A stretch of DNA of 64,000 nucleotides from JACVRN01 sp036389255 (GCA_036389255.1 DASVQI010000041.1:515462-579461); one strand, 5' to 3'. Positions 17,191-25,427 are shown, numbered from the stretch's first letter. A program made the numbers and translations. The notes: generated by a model not told the origin, from the sequence alone.

Positions 17191-17258
17191 AGTGACGAGT
17201 GATGAGCGAAGAGTGACAAGCGAATGGCTTTTTAACTCGTCCCTCGCAACTCGTCACT
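17191..17258. repeat. Inverted repeat of GTGACGAGTGA units
   Basis: Arms AGTGACGAGT (17191-17200) and ACTCGTCACT (17249-17258), with further imperfect GTGACGAGTGATGAG repeats inside. The right arm supplies the stop codon of the DinB-like gene. Same family at 60296-60370. Confidence 0.6.
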
Positions 17259-17700
17259 TGTTCCTGTAGTTAGCTATCTGCGCCGCGTGATGCGCGTGGT
17301 GTTCAAAGGTGACGCCTTCTATGAACTTGTAGGTAGGCGACTTTTCTTCTATCTCGTCCGGCAGAGAAGCTATCACCTGTTCCAACTCGCCGTGCGCGCG
17401 GTCGAACTCCTCGCGGACTTCTGCAAAGCTGTGTGCGGCGCGCTCACTTATGGCACGCGCGTTGAATTCGTCTATCAACTCCTGATTCAGCTTACGCGGT
17501 TTCCAAGTGCCTGCCTGAATCTCGCGCAAACTACGCGCGCCTTCAATCTCCCACGCCGTGATGTGAGAGAGCGCGTCCTTTATAGACCACTGCTCGGTCA
17601 GCCCTTTACGAATGGCCTCGTCCGGGGATAAGCCTTCGAGGGCATCCGTCAACTTTTGATGCGAGGCGCGCACGCGCTCTACAATCTCACTCTTTTTCAT
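17254..17700 (-). CDS. DinB/ClbS-like four-helix protein
   Basis: 148 residues from the ATG at 17700 (purine-rich AGAGAGG upstream). The pattern LTEQWSIKDALSHITAWE, then HHAHHAAQIANYRNK at the C-terminus, is that of DinB-superfamily four-helix bundles. The His of helix 2 and the C-terminal His pair would form the metal site; closest in style to the ClbS/DfsB group. Possible roles are thiol transfer or protection against an electrophile; not determined. The stop codon comes from an intergenic repeat arm. Confidence 0.75.
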   Translation of the reverse strand: MKKSEIVERVRASHQKLTDALEGLSPDEAIRKGLTEQWSIKDALSHITAWEIEGARSLREIQAGTWKPRKLNQELIDEFNARAISERAAHSFAEVREEFDRAHGELEQVIASLPDEIEEKSPTYKFIEGVTFEHHAHHAAQIANYRNK

Positions 17701-17908
17701 CAGAAGCCTCTCTTTCCCGTCGCCCGCGCGCAAAGACCCTGTGACAGCCGCTTTCAAGCTGCGTCTGCTGCGCCCGAAGGCGCAATAGTCCGACCCGCAT
17801 TAAATCTTTAATTTTCGTGCTTACATTAAAGACGGGTATTATAATCTGTCAGCCCCGTTTACTACAAAGCGAGCACAAGGCTTGAAGCTGGTAGAGGCTT
17901 TCGCGCCG

Positions 17909-18316
17909 TCAATCCTGAAAGAGGCTCAGGTAGTCGTTGACGAGCTTGTCCAGTTTTGTCTTGAACGCGGCATCGGTGGCGGCTATCGGCATGGATTGAA
18001 GCCGGACGATGGTCATCTGGTTGCGCCGGATGGTATCAATGAGGCGGCGCTCCGTCACGTCGCTGACCTGAATGCCGCGCACCCCTGCAAGGAAGGCCGC
18101 CTTGGACTTTATCTCGCGCTTGCGTGAGTCAAGATACTGCTGCGCGTCGTCCACGCCTTCGGACGGATTGCGAGCGGCCTTGATGCGCCCGTCAATCTCA
18201 GTCGTGAAAGCATCAATCTCGTTGAGGGCGGCGTTTATCTCCGCGTCCTTTCTGCATCCGGCGAGAAGCAGCGAAGCTACTATCAGCAGCACCATGCAGC
18301 CCGACTTTGCGCGCAC
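17909..18316 (-). CDS. Putative lipoprotein, helical
   Basis: 135 residues from a GTG at 18316 that has GAGGAG 6 bases upstream. The signal segment MVLLIVASLLLAGC carries a clean lipobox with the modified Cys. The mature part is an all-helical, charged domain (NEIDAFTTEIDGRIKAARNPSEGVDDAQQYL). Family not recognised. It is divergent from the rhodanese gene, with starts under 100 bp apart. Confidence 0.65.
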   Translation of the reverse strand: MRAKSGCMVLLIVASLLLAGCRKDAEINAALNEIDAFTTEIDGRIKAARNPSEGVDDAQQYLDSRKREIKSKAAFLAGVRGIQVSDVTERRLIDTIRRNQMTIVRLQSMPIAATDAAFKTKLDKLVNDYLSLFQD

Positions 18317-18408
18317 TTTTGCACTCCTCAAAAGGGTTTCCGACGCGCTATGATTTAACCGCACGACGAAGAGAAGTCAAGTATGAAGGGAAGGCTGGAG
18401 GGCTTTCT

Positions 18409-18783
18409 ATGAAACACTCCGAGGGATTTCTGAAGATAGTTGACGACGCCAAGAGACGCATCAACGAAGTAACAGTAGAGGAGACGCTCGCGCGCCTCTC
18501 GGCCAACACGGGCGCGCGACTGGTTGACGTGCGCGAAGACAACGAATGGCAGGCGGGCCGCGCAAGGGGCGCAGAGCATCTAGGCAAGGGCATCATAGAG
18601 CGCGACATAGAGGCGCAGGTTCCCGACAAGGATACGGAGCTCATACTCTACTGCGGCGGCGGCTATCGCTCCGCGCTCGCTGCCGACGCGCTTCAGAAGA
18701 TGGGCTACAGGAAGGTCTACTCTATGGCGGGCGGCTGGAAAGCATGGAAAGAATCGGGCACTCCCATAGAGGAAACGAATTAA
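18409..18783 (+). CDS. Rhodanese-like sulfurtransferase
   Basis: 124 residues from ATG 18409, preceded by GGAGGG at 8 bases. Single rhodanese domain: RLVDVREDNEWQAGRARGAEHLGKG, the active loop LILYCGGGYRSALAA with the persulfide Cys, and the end MAGGWKAWKESGTPIEE. The loop CGGGYRS is six residues after Cys, typical of sulfur-binding members. Moves sulfane sulfur; partner unknown. Confidence 0.9.
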   Translation: MKHSEGFLKIVDDAKRRINEVTVEETLARLSANTGARLVDVREDNEWQAGRARGAEHLGKGIIERDIEAQVPDKDTELILYCGGGYRSALAADALQKMGYRKVYSMAGGWKAWKESGTPIEETN

Positions 18784-18805
18784 AAGGAGTTTATTCATTG
18801 AACCG

Positions 18806-19192
18806 ATGAGTCAATCAACCAGATTCGCTAAAATCGTCTACACGGTAGCGGGCGTGTACGGCCTGCTCGCTCTCCTGCCGCAGTATTTTCTGGAAGAAAA
18901 GACGGGGCGCGATTATCCGCCGCCCATTACTCACCCGGAGTATTACTACGGCTTCATAGGCGTGGCCGTGGCGTGGCAGCTTCTTTTTCTAATACTGGCG
19001 CGCGACCCGGTTCGCTATCGCCTGATGATGATTCCCACCATCCTTGAGAAGGCCAGCTTCGGCATCCCCGTCCTAATCCTTTTCGCCTTGAGCCGCGTCG
19101 GCCCGATGATGCTCGGAGCGGGAATCATAGACCTGATACTAGGAACGCTCTTCGCAATATCCTACGCCAAGACCGCCGCGCAGAGAGATTGA
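18806..19192 (+). CDS. Small four-helix membrane protein, unknown
   Basis: 128 residues with about four transmembrane helices: IVYTVAGVYGLLALLPQYFL, YYYGFIGVAVAWQLLFLILA, MMIPTILEKASFGIPVLILF, MMLGAGIIDLILGTLFAISYA. The stretch EEKTGRDYPPPITHPEYYYGF between the first two helices is conserved-looking. Similar proteins of unknown function are common in Acidobacteriota and Bacteroidota; I cannot assign a role. It follows the rhodanese gene by 22 bp, probably in one transcript. Confidence 0.65.
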   Translation: MSQSTRFAKIVYTVAGVYGLLALLPQYFLEEKTGRDYPPPITHPEYYYGFIGVAVAWQLLFLILARDPVRYRLMMIPTILEKASFGIPVLILFALSRVGPMMLGAGIIDLILGTLFAISYAKTAAQRD

Positions 19193-19218
19193 GTGCGTAG
19201 CGTCCAAGACCAACGACA

Positions 19219-20124
19219 ATGATTATGAAGAAGGTTCTGAAATCCTTTGCGCTCATCATTCTCATGGCGCTTCTCCCCGCAGGCGCGTCCGGGCAGAAAG
19301 GGGATGAGTATCCGGCCTGTAGACAGGAGGTGTTCGAGCGTCTTCAGCCGCTTCCGAAATTGAGCTACAGGTGCAGGCCGGACGCCGCGAACGATTACGA
19401 CGAAGCGATTCTGAAATGGCCCGAGCGATTGAGGGCGATTCGGAATTACATGGAGCGGCTGGCTTCAGTTTCAAGTCGCAACTGGTGGGAAACGAGAGTG
19501 GAGGAGCTGAACGTCTGCTACCTGCGCGGCGGCGCGGGACGGCTGGATGAAGAAGAGGCTGCGAAGCTTCGTCGTGGGGACTACCCCATAAACCTCTTCG
19601 GGAATGGCCGCATCCGGCTTATAGTCGCTTCCGACCCCTGTTATCAAACCGGCTTTGGCGGCTCGAACGCCTTTCTGCTTTACAGGCGGGGCGGGCGCAC
19701 AATCGTCACGCAGGCGCTGAACGGACATTTCTCCAGAGCCGATAACTCCATAGGTCTGGATTTCGCCCTGCTCAACAGGCGGCAGTTGGTCGAAATCTCT
19801 ACCACTACGGGCGGCCTGAACCCTTACATCACAAACCATTACTTCGTTCTGGACGAGGCCACGGGTAGGGCTGTCCCCGCCCCGCTCTTCAGGGAAGGAG
19901 AGAGGCTGACCAGCAGGATAACTTCGGTGCTGATTCTGGATGACGGGACATTTCCCGAAGAGCTCGCGGAGAGGCGGATTATTAAAGCGAACAGGCTGGC
20001 CCAAAGGTTCTACACCTACGAAGACGCGGCCGGGCGCGGCGGCATAAAGGACGCGAGCGGCCGGAGCCTTCGCAGAAGAGTCTACGTCTGGAACGGCCGG
20101 TATTACGCAGGAAGAGAAAGGTAA
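19219..20124 (+). CDS. Secreted protein of unknown function
   Basis: 301 residues. A signal peptide (MKKVLKSFALIILMALLPAGASGQ, with ATG at 19219 or 19225) is followed by a mixed alpha/beta domain. It has four scattered Cys (PACRQEV, YRCRPD, LNVCYLRGG, SDPCYQTG) that could form two disulfides in the periplasm. No catalytic motif recognised. GFGGSNAFLLYRRGGRTIVTQ and LDFALLNRRQLVEISTTTGG are its best-ordered parts. Confidence 0.55.
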   Translation: MIMKKVLKSFALIILMALLPAGASGQKGDEYPACRQEVFERLQPLPKLSYRCRPDAANDYDEAILKWPERLRAIRNYMERLASVSSRNWWETRVEELNVCYLRGGAGRLDEEEAAKLRRGDYPINLFGNGRIRLIVASDPCYQTGFGGSNAFLLYRRGGRTIVTQALNGHFSRADNSIGLDFALLNRRQLVEISTTTGGLNPYITNHYFVLDEATGRAVPAPLFREGERLTSRITSVLILDDGTFPEELAERRIIKANRLAQRFYTYEDAAGRGGIKDASGRSLRRRVYVWNGRYYAGRER

Positions 20125-20268
20125 AAGAGGTGCGCGCCCCTACAAAGCCTCAAATATAGTTTTTTGCGGTTGCTTATGTGACATAATAGAAAAAGGTTTT
20201 AAGCTAATATTTGAGGCTGTGAAGCTCTTTGTTGAGTATGTGCAGAAGCTAAGGAGGCCGTGAAGGCT

Positions 20269-21120
20269 ATGCGTTGGAGAAGCGAGCGACAGAGTTCTAA
20301 CATTGAAGACCGTAGAGGCTCCGGCAGAGGTTTAGCCGTCGGAGGCGGCCTCGGCACGATTGTAGTACTGGCGTTAGCGCTCCTGTTCGGCGGTGACCCG
20401 CGCGCCATCCTCGAACAGCTTCAGGGCGGGGGGCAACAGACTTCCGGCCCTCAAAGCTCAAAGTCGGCCAACCCTGCGGAGGAAGAGTCAAAGCAGTTCA
20501 CCTCCGCAGTCTTGGCCAGCACAGAGGATATATGGACGGACATCTTCCGCAAGGAAGGGCGGCAGTACAACCAGCCGAAACTCGTGCTCTTCAGGAACGT
20601 GGTTGACTCGGCCTGCGGTCAGGCAAGCTCAGCCGTGGGCCCCTTCTACTGTCCCGGCGATTACAAGGTCTATCTTGACCTGACCTTTTTCGATGAGCTG
20701 CGGAGCCGCTTCCGCGCGCCCGGCGACTTCGCGCAAGCCTACGTCGTAGCCCACGAGATAGGCCATCACGTACAAAAACTGCTCGGAACCTCCGACCGGG
20801 TGGACGCCATGCGCGGCAGAGTCAGCGAAAGAGAGATGAACCAGCTCTCCGTGCGCCTTGAGCTTCAGGCAGATTTCTACGCGGGCGTCTGGGCCTATTA
20901 CGCGCAGAAGAAGGGACTGCTCGAAGTTGGCGACGTAGAAGAAGCCCTCAACGCCGCCACGGCCATCGGAGACGACCGCCTCCAACGCGAATCGCAGGGG
21001 CGCGTAGTCCCGGACTCCTTCACACACGGCACCTCCGAGCAACGCGCACGCTGGTTCCGCAAAGGCTTAGAGACTGGCGACATTCGCCAAGGCGACACCT
21101 TCAACACCAGAAGCCTCTGA
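20269..21120 (+). CDS. Membrane-anchored neutral zinc metallopeptidase (YpfJ-like)
   Basis: 283 residues. AAGGAGG at 20251-20257 fits the ATG at 20269 (11 bases) better than the in-frame GTG at 20260 (2 bases). A basic N-terminus MRWRSERQSSNIEDRRG is followed by one transmembrane helix (about 28-42) and then the peptidase domain. The zinc motif is H162-E-I-G-H166 and the third ligand is likely in LQADFYAGVWAYY, which matches the putative neutral zinc metallopeptidase family. Also seen: the family ending TFNTRSL. Acts outside the membrane; substrate unknown. Confidence 0.9.
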   Translation: MRWRSERQSSNIEDRRGSGRGLAVGGGLGTIVVLALALLFGGDPRAILEQLQGGGQQTSGPQSSKSANPAEEESKQFTSAVLASTEDIWTDIFRKEGRQYNQPKLVLFRNVVDSACGQASSAVGPFYCPGDYKVYLDLTFFDELRSRFRAPGDFAQAYVVAHEIGHHVQKLLGTSDRVDAMRGRVSEREMNQLSVRLELQADFYAGVWAYYAQKKGLLEVGDVEEALNAATAIGDDRLQRESQGRVVPDSFTHGTSEQRARWFRKGLETGDIRQGDTFNTRSL

Positions 21121-21161
21121 CGCACCCTACAGGCTCGATATAAGCGCGCGTAAGACATAAG

Positions 21162-21350
21162 CTCACAATTCTAAGGCTTAAAATAGTCATTTTAAGCCTT
21201 AGAATTGTGAGCTTAAAGCTTGAAATAACCATCCTAAGCTTAAGAATAGCTATCCTAAACCCTAAAATCTCAATTCTAAGCCTTAGACTACACATTCTAA
21301 GGCTTAGAATGTGTAGTCTAAGGTTTAAGATGACGTACTATTGTCTAAGT
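21162..21350. repeat. Nine tandem 21-bp units, AT-rich, partly palindromic
   Basis: 189 bp that divides into nine units of exactly 21 bp (21162, 21183, 21204 and so on), consensus near ATNNNNANTCTAAGSCTTARA. Units 1-2 form an 18-bp perfect hairpin (AATTCTAAGGCTTAAAAT with its complement, loop AGTC). Units 7-8 form a 29-bp perfect palindrome centred on CTAAGGCTTAG. GC is far below the surroundings. Minus-strand reading gives only heptad pseudo-peptides (ILKLRMV-like), so it is not coding. It lies between the metallopeptidase and a small conserved gene. Confidence 0.9.
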
Positions 21351-21425
21351 TGAAGGAGCGGGGATAGAATGCGGGGCGACTTTAGGGATTTTGTCTCAAA
21401 TCCTGTCCTTACGGGGAGAAGCAAT

Positions 21426-21785
21426 ATGGCTAAAGATGAGAGCAGGAGGATTGCGCCGGGTATTTTGCAGGCTGACAGGGATAGTTTAGCGCGTTTGAAG
21501 AACATCATAGATTATAGCCCGGTCAATCCGGAGTGTACGGTCGAGGCGCTCAGTGCGGCGTTGGACGAGATGATGGAGGCGCAAAGCGCGGAGACGCGGG
21601 CGTATGGCGCTCTGGCTACTGCGCGCGATAACGCTACGGCTAAGGAGTGGGCTTATCATAACAAGATAATGGCCATGAAGGATCAGGTGATAGCGCAGTT
21701 CGGCAGGGACTCAAGCGAGGCGCAGTCCGTAGGGCGCAAGAAGCCTTCCGAAGTCAGAAGAAAGCGCAGCAGGACAACCGGGTAG
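21426..21785 (+). CDS. Small helical conserved hypothetical protein
   Basis: 119 residues. ATG 21426 has GGGGAG 8 bases upstream; an upstream in-frame ATG at 21369 lacks this. The sequence SLARLKNIIDYSPVNPECTVEALSAALDEMMEAQSAETRAYGALATARD is all helical, then a basic tail (GRKKPSEVRRKRSRTTG) suggests nucleic-acid or membrane contact. Family not recognised. It starts 75 bp after the 21-bp array, whose palindromes could control it. Confidence 0.6.
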   Translation: MAKDESRRIAPGILQADRDSLARLKNIIDYSPVNPECTVEALSAALDEMMEAQSAETRAYGALATARDNATAKEWAYHNKIMAMKDQVIAQFGRDSSEAQSVGRKKPSEVRRKRSRTTG

Positions 21786-21920
21786 CTCAGCTTCAAACAA
21801 CAACGCTGGGAGCCGCGCGCTTCGGGTCAAGTGCGCGTTGTGGTGTACAATTGAGTTGTGAGGGAAAGCATGAAGGCTTAGGCTGCTTCGATAATTCTGG
21901 TAAAAGGATGAGTGGTGGAG

Positions 21921-23351
21921 ATGTCGCAGACGAAGAGGGCCGGTGAGGGCAGACAGGAAGACGAGACGCTGGAGATGCGCGCGGAGTCGGATACTATGGG
22001 GACTGTGCGGGTGCCTGCGGACAGGTACTGGGGGGCGCAGACGGAGCGCTCTTTGATGCACTTCGACATAGGCTTTGACGTGATGCCGAGGGAGATGATT
22101 AGGGCGCTGGGCATCCTTAAAAAAGCCGCGGCGCTGACGAATCAGGGGCTGGGGAAGCTCTCTTCGGAGAAGGCGCGGCTGATTGCTCAGGCGGCGGACG
22201 AGGTGATAGAGGGAAAGCTGGACGAGCATTTCCCCTTGCGCGTGTGGCAGACGGGCAGTGGAACGCAGACGAACATGAACGCGAACGAGGTCATCTCGAA
22301 CCGTGCGATTGAGATTGCGGGCGGCGAGATGGGAAGCAAGAAGCCCGTGCATCCCAACGACGACGTGAACATGTCCCAGTCTTCTAACGACACCTTCCCC
22401 ACCGCCATGCACATTGCTGCGGCGGAAGAGATGAACAAGCTCATACCGGAGGTTGAGCGGCTGAGGGATGCTATCTCTGCGAAGGCGGACGAGTACTGCG
22501 ACGTGGTCAAGATTGGACGCACGCACTTGCAGGACGCAACGCCCCTGACCGTGGGACAGGAGATGGGCGGCTGGGCCAGCCTGCTGGATAGAGACGTTGA
22601 GAGGCTGCGCGCTGTGCTGCCGGGGCTCTATGATTTGGCTATAGGCGGGACGGCTGTGGGAACGGGGCTGAATTCTCACCCGGAGTTTGCCGCTAGGGCC
22701 GCAGGGAAGATTGCTGAGTTGACGGGATTGCCGTTCAAGTCGCATCCGAACAAGTTCGCCGCTCTTTCGGCTCACGACGAGATGGTCTTTGCGAGCGGTG
22801 CCTTAAAGACGCTGGCCGCTTCACTGATGAAGATAGCCAACGACGTGCGCTGGCTGGCGTCGGGGCCGCGCGCGGGCTTCGGTGAGCTTATATTGCCTGA
22901 GAACGAGCCGGGCTCTTCCATCATGCCGGGCAAGGTGAATCCTACACAGAGCGAGGCCATGACGATGGTGGCCGTGCAGGTGATGGGAAACGACGCGGCG
23001 ATTGGCTTCGCGGGCTCGCAGGGGAACTTTGAGCTGAACGTCTTCAATCCCGTGATGATTCACAACCTGCTGCATTCGATTCGACTGCTGAAGGACGCCT
23101 GCCACGGCTTCGTGGAACACTGCGTGGCAGGCATTCAGCTCAACCGTGCGCGCATAGAAGAGCACCTGAAGAATTCTCTGATGCTGGTGACGGCCCTGAA
23201 TCCTCACATTGGCTACGACAACGCGGCGAAGATAGCCAAGAACGCACACAAGAAGGGAATCTCACTGCGCGAATCAGCCGTAGAGCTTGGGCTCCTCACG
23301 GGCGAGCAGTTCGACCAGTACGTCAAACCCGAAGAGATGACACACCCGTAA
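21921..23351 (+). CDS. fumC: Fumarate hydratase class II
   Basis: 476 residues. Reversible hydration of fumarate to malate, iron-independent. Class II signature GSSIMPGKVNPTQSEAMTM, the substrate loops GSGTQTNMNANEVI and SSNDTFPTAMH, and the catalytic His in IGRTHLQDATPLTVGQEM. The start is ATG 21921 or the GTG at 21912; the first 20 residues are an acidic variable extension. Transcribed alone, with hairpin-forming repeats after it. Confidence 0.97.
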   Translation: MSQTKRAGEGRQEDETLEMRAESDTMGTVRVPADRYWGAQTERSLMHFDIGFDVMPREMIRALGILKKAAALTNQGLGKLSSEKARLIAQAADEVIEGKLDEHFPLRVWQTGSGTQTNMNANEVISNRAIEIAGGEMGSKKPVHPNDDVNMSQSSNDTFPTAMHIAAAEEMNKLIPEVERLRDAISAKADEYCDVVKIGRTHLQDATPLTVGQEMGGWASLLDRDVERLRAVLPGLYDLAIGGTAVGTGLNSHPEFAARAAGKIAELTGLPFKSHPNKFAALSAHDEMVFASGALKTLAASLMKIANDVRWLASGPRAGFGELILPENEPGSSIMPGKVNPTQSEAMTMVAVQVMGNDAAIGFAGSQGNFELNVFNPVMIHNLLHSIRLLKDACHGFVEHCVAGIQLNRARIEEHLKNSLMLVTALNPHIGYDNAAKIAKNAHKKGISLRESAVELGLLTGEQFDQYVKPEEMTHP

Positions 23352-23363
23352 AGCTAATGCAGA

Positions 23364-23440
23364 ATTGAAGAGATTGATTCACCGGCACATTTTTTCAATG
23401 AATCAATGCACCGGTGAACAAATGAATAAATTCTTTTCCG
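23364..23440. repeat. Hairpin region of GATTCA/CACCGG repeats after fumC
   Basis: TTCACCGG near 23380 pairs with CACCGGTGAA near 23410, with CAATGAATCAATG between. Likely fumC terminator and a member of the ATTCATTGA repeat style. Confidence 0.45.
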
Positions 23441-23501
23441 TTCATCATTGCGGCATTGGCTTTGTGGCGCGTCGTTAGTCTGAAAGAGAGAGTATAAAGC
23501 T

Positions 23502-23732
23502 TTGGCTGACCCGAAGGAGCGCGTGGAGGAGAACGCAGAGGGCGCGTATTACGTGGACGCGACCTGCATTGACTGCGACGTGTGCCGCGATACAGCGCCG
23601 GACAACTTCGCACGCTCGGACGAGCGCGGCTATTCATTCGTCTGCAAGCAGCCGGAGACGGAAGAGGAATGCGCTCTCTGCGAAGAGGCTCTAGCCTCAT
23701 GCCCCGTCGAAGCCATAGGCAACGACGGTTAG
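23502..23732 (+). CDS. Single-cluster ferredoxin
   Basis: 76 acidic residues, TTG start at 23502 (GAAAGAGAGAG upstream, weak). The cluster motif C22-x2-C25-x2-C28 is followed by AP instead of a fourth Cys, and the last ligand is C67 in SCPVEAIG. This is the single 3Fe-4S or 4Fe-4S ferredoxin layout, like the electron donors of cytochromes P450. Extra Cys at 48, 57 and 60 (CALCEE) are unusual and could be a second site or disulfide. A partner could be KorAB (33-36.5 kb) or the Rieske protein encoded next door. Confidence 0.85.
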   Translation: MADPKERVEENAEGAYYVDATCIDCDVCRDTAPDNFARSDERGYSFVCKQPETEEECALCEEALASCPVEAIGNDG

Positions 23733-23745
23733 CATCGGCTTCACC

Positions 23746-24093
23746 TTAGACTATGATTTTTATCTCGCCCTCTTCTATGACCACCTCGTAGGCTTCCACC
23801 CGACTATTGTTTGTGAGGCACTGGCCCGTACGCACGTCGAAGCGCCAGCCGTGCCAGTCGCACTGAATCGAATGTCCGCAGAGCTGCCCGTCCGCTAGCG
23901 GCGCTCCCTTGTGCGGGCAGAAGTTTTCTATGGCGAAGAACTCGCCGCCCACGTTGTAAAGCGCCAGCTCCGTCCCGTCCAAAAGCTCTACGGTCGCGCC
24001 TCGCCCTTCCGGCACATCTTCTGCGCGGCCGACGACTATCTTCTGCCCGGTTCTACGGGGCTTCCTGAAATTACCGAATCCGGAAGGCTGCAT
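23746..24093 (-). CDS. Rieske [2Fe-2S] protein (NirD/ferredoxin-like)
   Basis: 115 residues from the ATG at 24093. Rieske ligands C59-P-H61 (CPHKGAPL) and C78-x2-H81 (CDWHGWRFD) are intact. There is no transmembrane anchor, so it is a soluble Rieske ferredoxin or small subunit such as the NirD group rather than a bc1 subunit. The typical ending TGQCL...VEAYEVVIEEGEI is present. Convergent with the ferredoxin gene, 13 bp between stops. A MITE relative (24146-24288) is inserted just upstream. Confidence 0.9.
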   Translation of the reverse strand: MQPSGFGNFRKPRRTGQKIVVGRAEDVPEGRGATVELLDGTELALYNVGGEFFAIENFCPHKGAPLADGQLCGHSIQCDWHGWRFDVRTGQCLTNNSRVEAYEVVIEEGEIKIIV

Positions 24094-24145
24094 TAACTCG
24101 CATCGTAACAAAGAGCGAATCGGCGGGCAACACACAAGAGTCTTA

Positions 24146-24288
24146 CGTAGTGTCCTAAATTCAATTCTCCGCGCCCCCTCAGCGTCTCTCTGCGCCTCTG
24201 CGGCGAATGTTCTTCAAACTATCTTCACCGCAGAGACGCGGAGGAACGCAGAGGATAGCGCAGAGAGTTTTCTAATTAGGACACCACC
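24146..24288. mobile_element. MITE copy 2 (143 bp, 8-bp target duplication)
   Basis: Ends CGTAGTGTCCTAA and TTAGGACACCACC (11 of 13 complementary), flanked by GAGTCTTA at 24138-24145 and 24289-24296. The interior palindrome is of the same CACCGCAGAGACGC type as copy 1, but the subterminal bases differ (GTCCTAA in place of GGGTCA), so it is a second subfamily. Confidence 0.8.
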
Positions 24289-24339
24289 GAGTCTTAAGTT
24301 CCGGTCAAGGCTCTTCGTATTGGCCCGGCGCGCGTGGAC

Positions 24340-24370
24340 TTGGGACATGTGACTAGCACTGATGTATAAT
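24340..24370 (+). promoter_or_regulatory. Possible promoter of the RGG/DYG-CBS gene
   Basis: TATAAT at 24365-24370 with TTGGGA at 24340-24345 (19-bp spacer, a little long). The gene's ATG is 112 bp downstream. Confidence 0.35.
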
Positions 24371-24482
24371 CAGCGCACCAAGTTCCCCTGAGACTATAAA
24401 GAGATGGACGGTCAGGCCGTATCCCCGACACATTGCGGCCGGGCCTCGCGCGTTTTTCGATTAATTCGACGGGAGGAAAAGA

Positions 24483-25346
24483 ATGTCCAGGTATTATGAC
24501 GACGACGATAGAGGCTACGGCGGAGGCATGCGCGACAGGCGCTCGGGCGGCGGCGAGCGCTCGGCGGGCTACGGTCGTGATGATTACGGCCCGGACGATT
24601 ACAGGGGCGGACGCGCTTCACGCGCGGGCGGGCTGGGCCGCGATTACGGCCGCGATGATTACGGCCGCCATAACGAGCGCTCCGATTATGAAGAGAACGA
24701 GCGGCGCTACGGCGGAGGCTATTACGGCGAAGGGCGCGGCTATTATAGAGACGAGCGCGGCCCGGATGAGCGTCGTGGATACGAGACGGGGCGGCCTTTG
24801 CGCGGAAGACGCGCCACTCGCTCGCACGTTCGCTGCCGCGACATCATGACGCGCGACGTAACTGTGGCCACGCGCGAGACGACTTTGCAGGAAGTCGCGC
24901 AGATGATGCGAGACGAAGACACCGGCGTCATCCCTGTAGTAGAGCGGCAGGACACCTCCATTCTGGCGAGCGACGTTAAGCCCGAAGAGGCTCCCCGCAT
25001 CAACAACCGCATTCGCAGCAACGGCAAGTTGGTGGGGCTCATCACAGACCGCGACATAGTGATTCGCGCCGTGGCCGAAGGACGGGACACGCGCGACGTT
25101 CGCGCCGAAGAGATTATGACCGACGACATTCACTCGGCCCATCCGAACGACCGTGTGATAGACGCCATACGAACTATGGGTGACAAGCAGGTGCGCCGCA
25201 TCCCCGTGGTGGATGACCAAGGCAACCTGCGCGGCATCATCTCTATGGCCGACGTGGCGCTTGAAACGGAAGAGGATCAGGAACTGGCGGACGCACTGGA
25301 AGAGATTTCAAGCGGCTCTTCCTTCTGGAGCAAAATCTTTGGTTAA
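24483..25346 (+). CDS. CBS-pair protein with a long RGG/DYG-rich disordered N-terminus
   Basis: 287 residues; the start has GGGAGG 9 bases upstream. Residues 1 to about 115 are low complexity, made of Arg, Gly, Tyr and Asp with recurring RDDYG, YGRD, YGGGYYG and RDERG units. Two CBS domains follow (RCRDIMTRDVTVATRETTLQEVA and EIMTDDIHSAHPNDRVIDAIRTM). An unusual loop between residues 155 and 180 interrupts the first CBS. CBS pairs bind adenine nucleotides; the N-terminal part is of the kind that forms RNA-rich condensates in eukaryotes, which is inference here. Probably stress-related, given Hsp20 and Lon just downstream. Confidence 0.85.
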   Translation: MSRYYDDDDRGYGGGMRDRRSGGGERSAGYGRDDYGPDDYRGGRASRAGGLGRDYGRDDYGRHNERSDYEENERRYGGGYYGEGRGYYRDERGPDERRGYETGRPLRGRRATRSHVRCRDIMTRDVTVATRETTLQEVAQMMRDEDTGVIPVVERQDTSILASDVKPEEAPRINNRIRSNGKLVGLITDRDIVIRAVAEGRDTRDVRAEEIMTDDIHSAHPNDRVIDAIRTMGDKQVRRIPVVDDQGNLRGIISMADVALETEEDQELADALEEISSGSSFWSKIFG

Positions 25347-25360
25347 AAAAGACGGGGGTT

Positions 25361-25427
25361 CGGGTATCAGGTGTCAGGTGCCGGTAAAAGGCGGCCACTG
25401 TCACCCGGCACCCGACACCCGACACCT
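25361..25427. repeat. Imperfect hairpin of GGTGTCAGGTGCCGG repeats just before hsp20
   Basis: The left arm (25361-25385) and right arm (25403-25427) pair with a few mismatches; both are tandem GGTGTCA/CCCGACA units. The right arm ends 7 bases before the hsp20 ATG, where a Shine-Dalgarno would be expected. Confidence 0.6.

Noticed and set aside
21101..21295. Minus-strand frame giving heptad-like ILKLRMV peptides
   Set aside because: It is a by-product of the 21-bp (7-codon) DNA repeat; no ribosome site, and the repeats are palindromic in DNA, which explains the peptide pattern.
21162..21350. CRISPR array
   Set aside because: Units are 21 bp head to tail with no spacers, they vary between units, and no cas gene is present.
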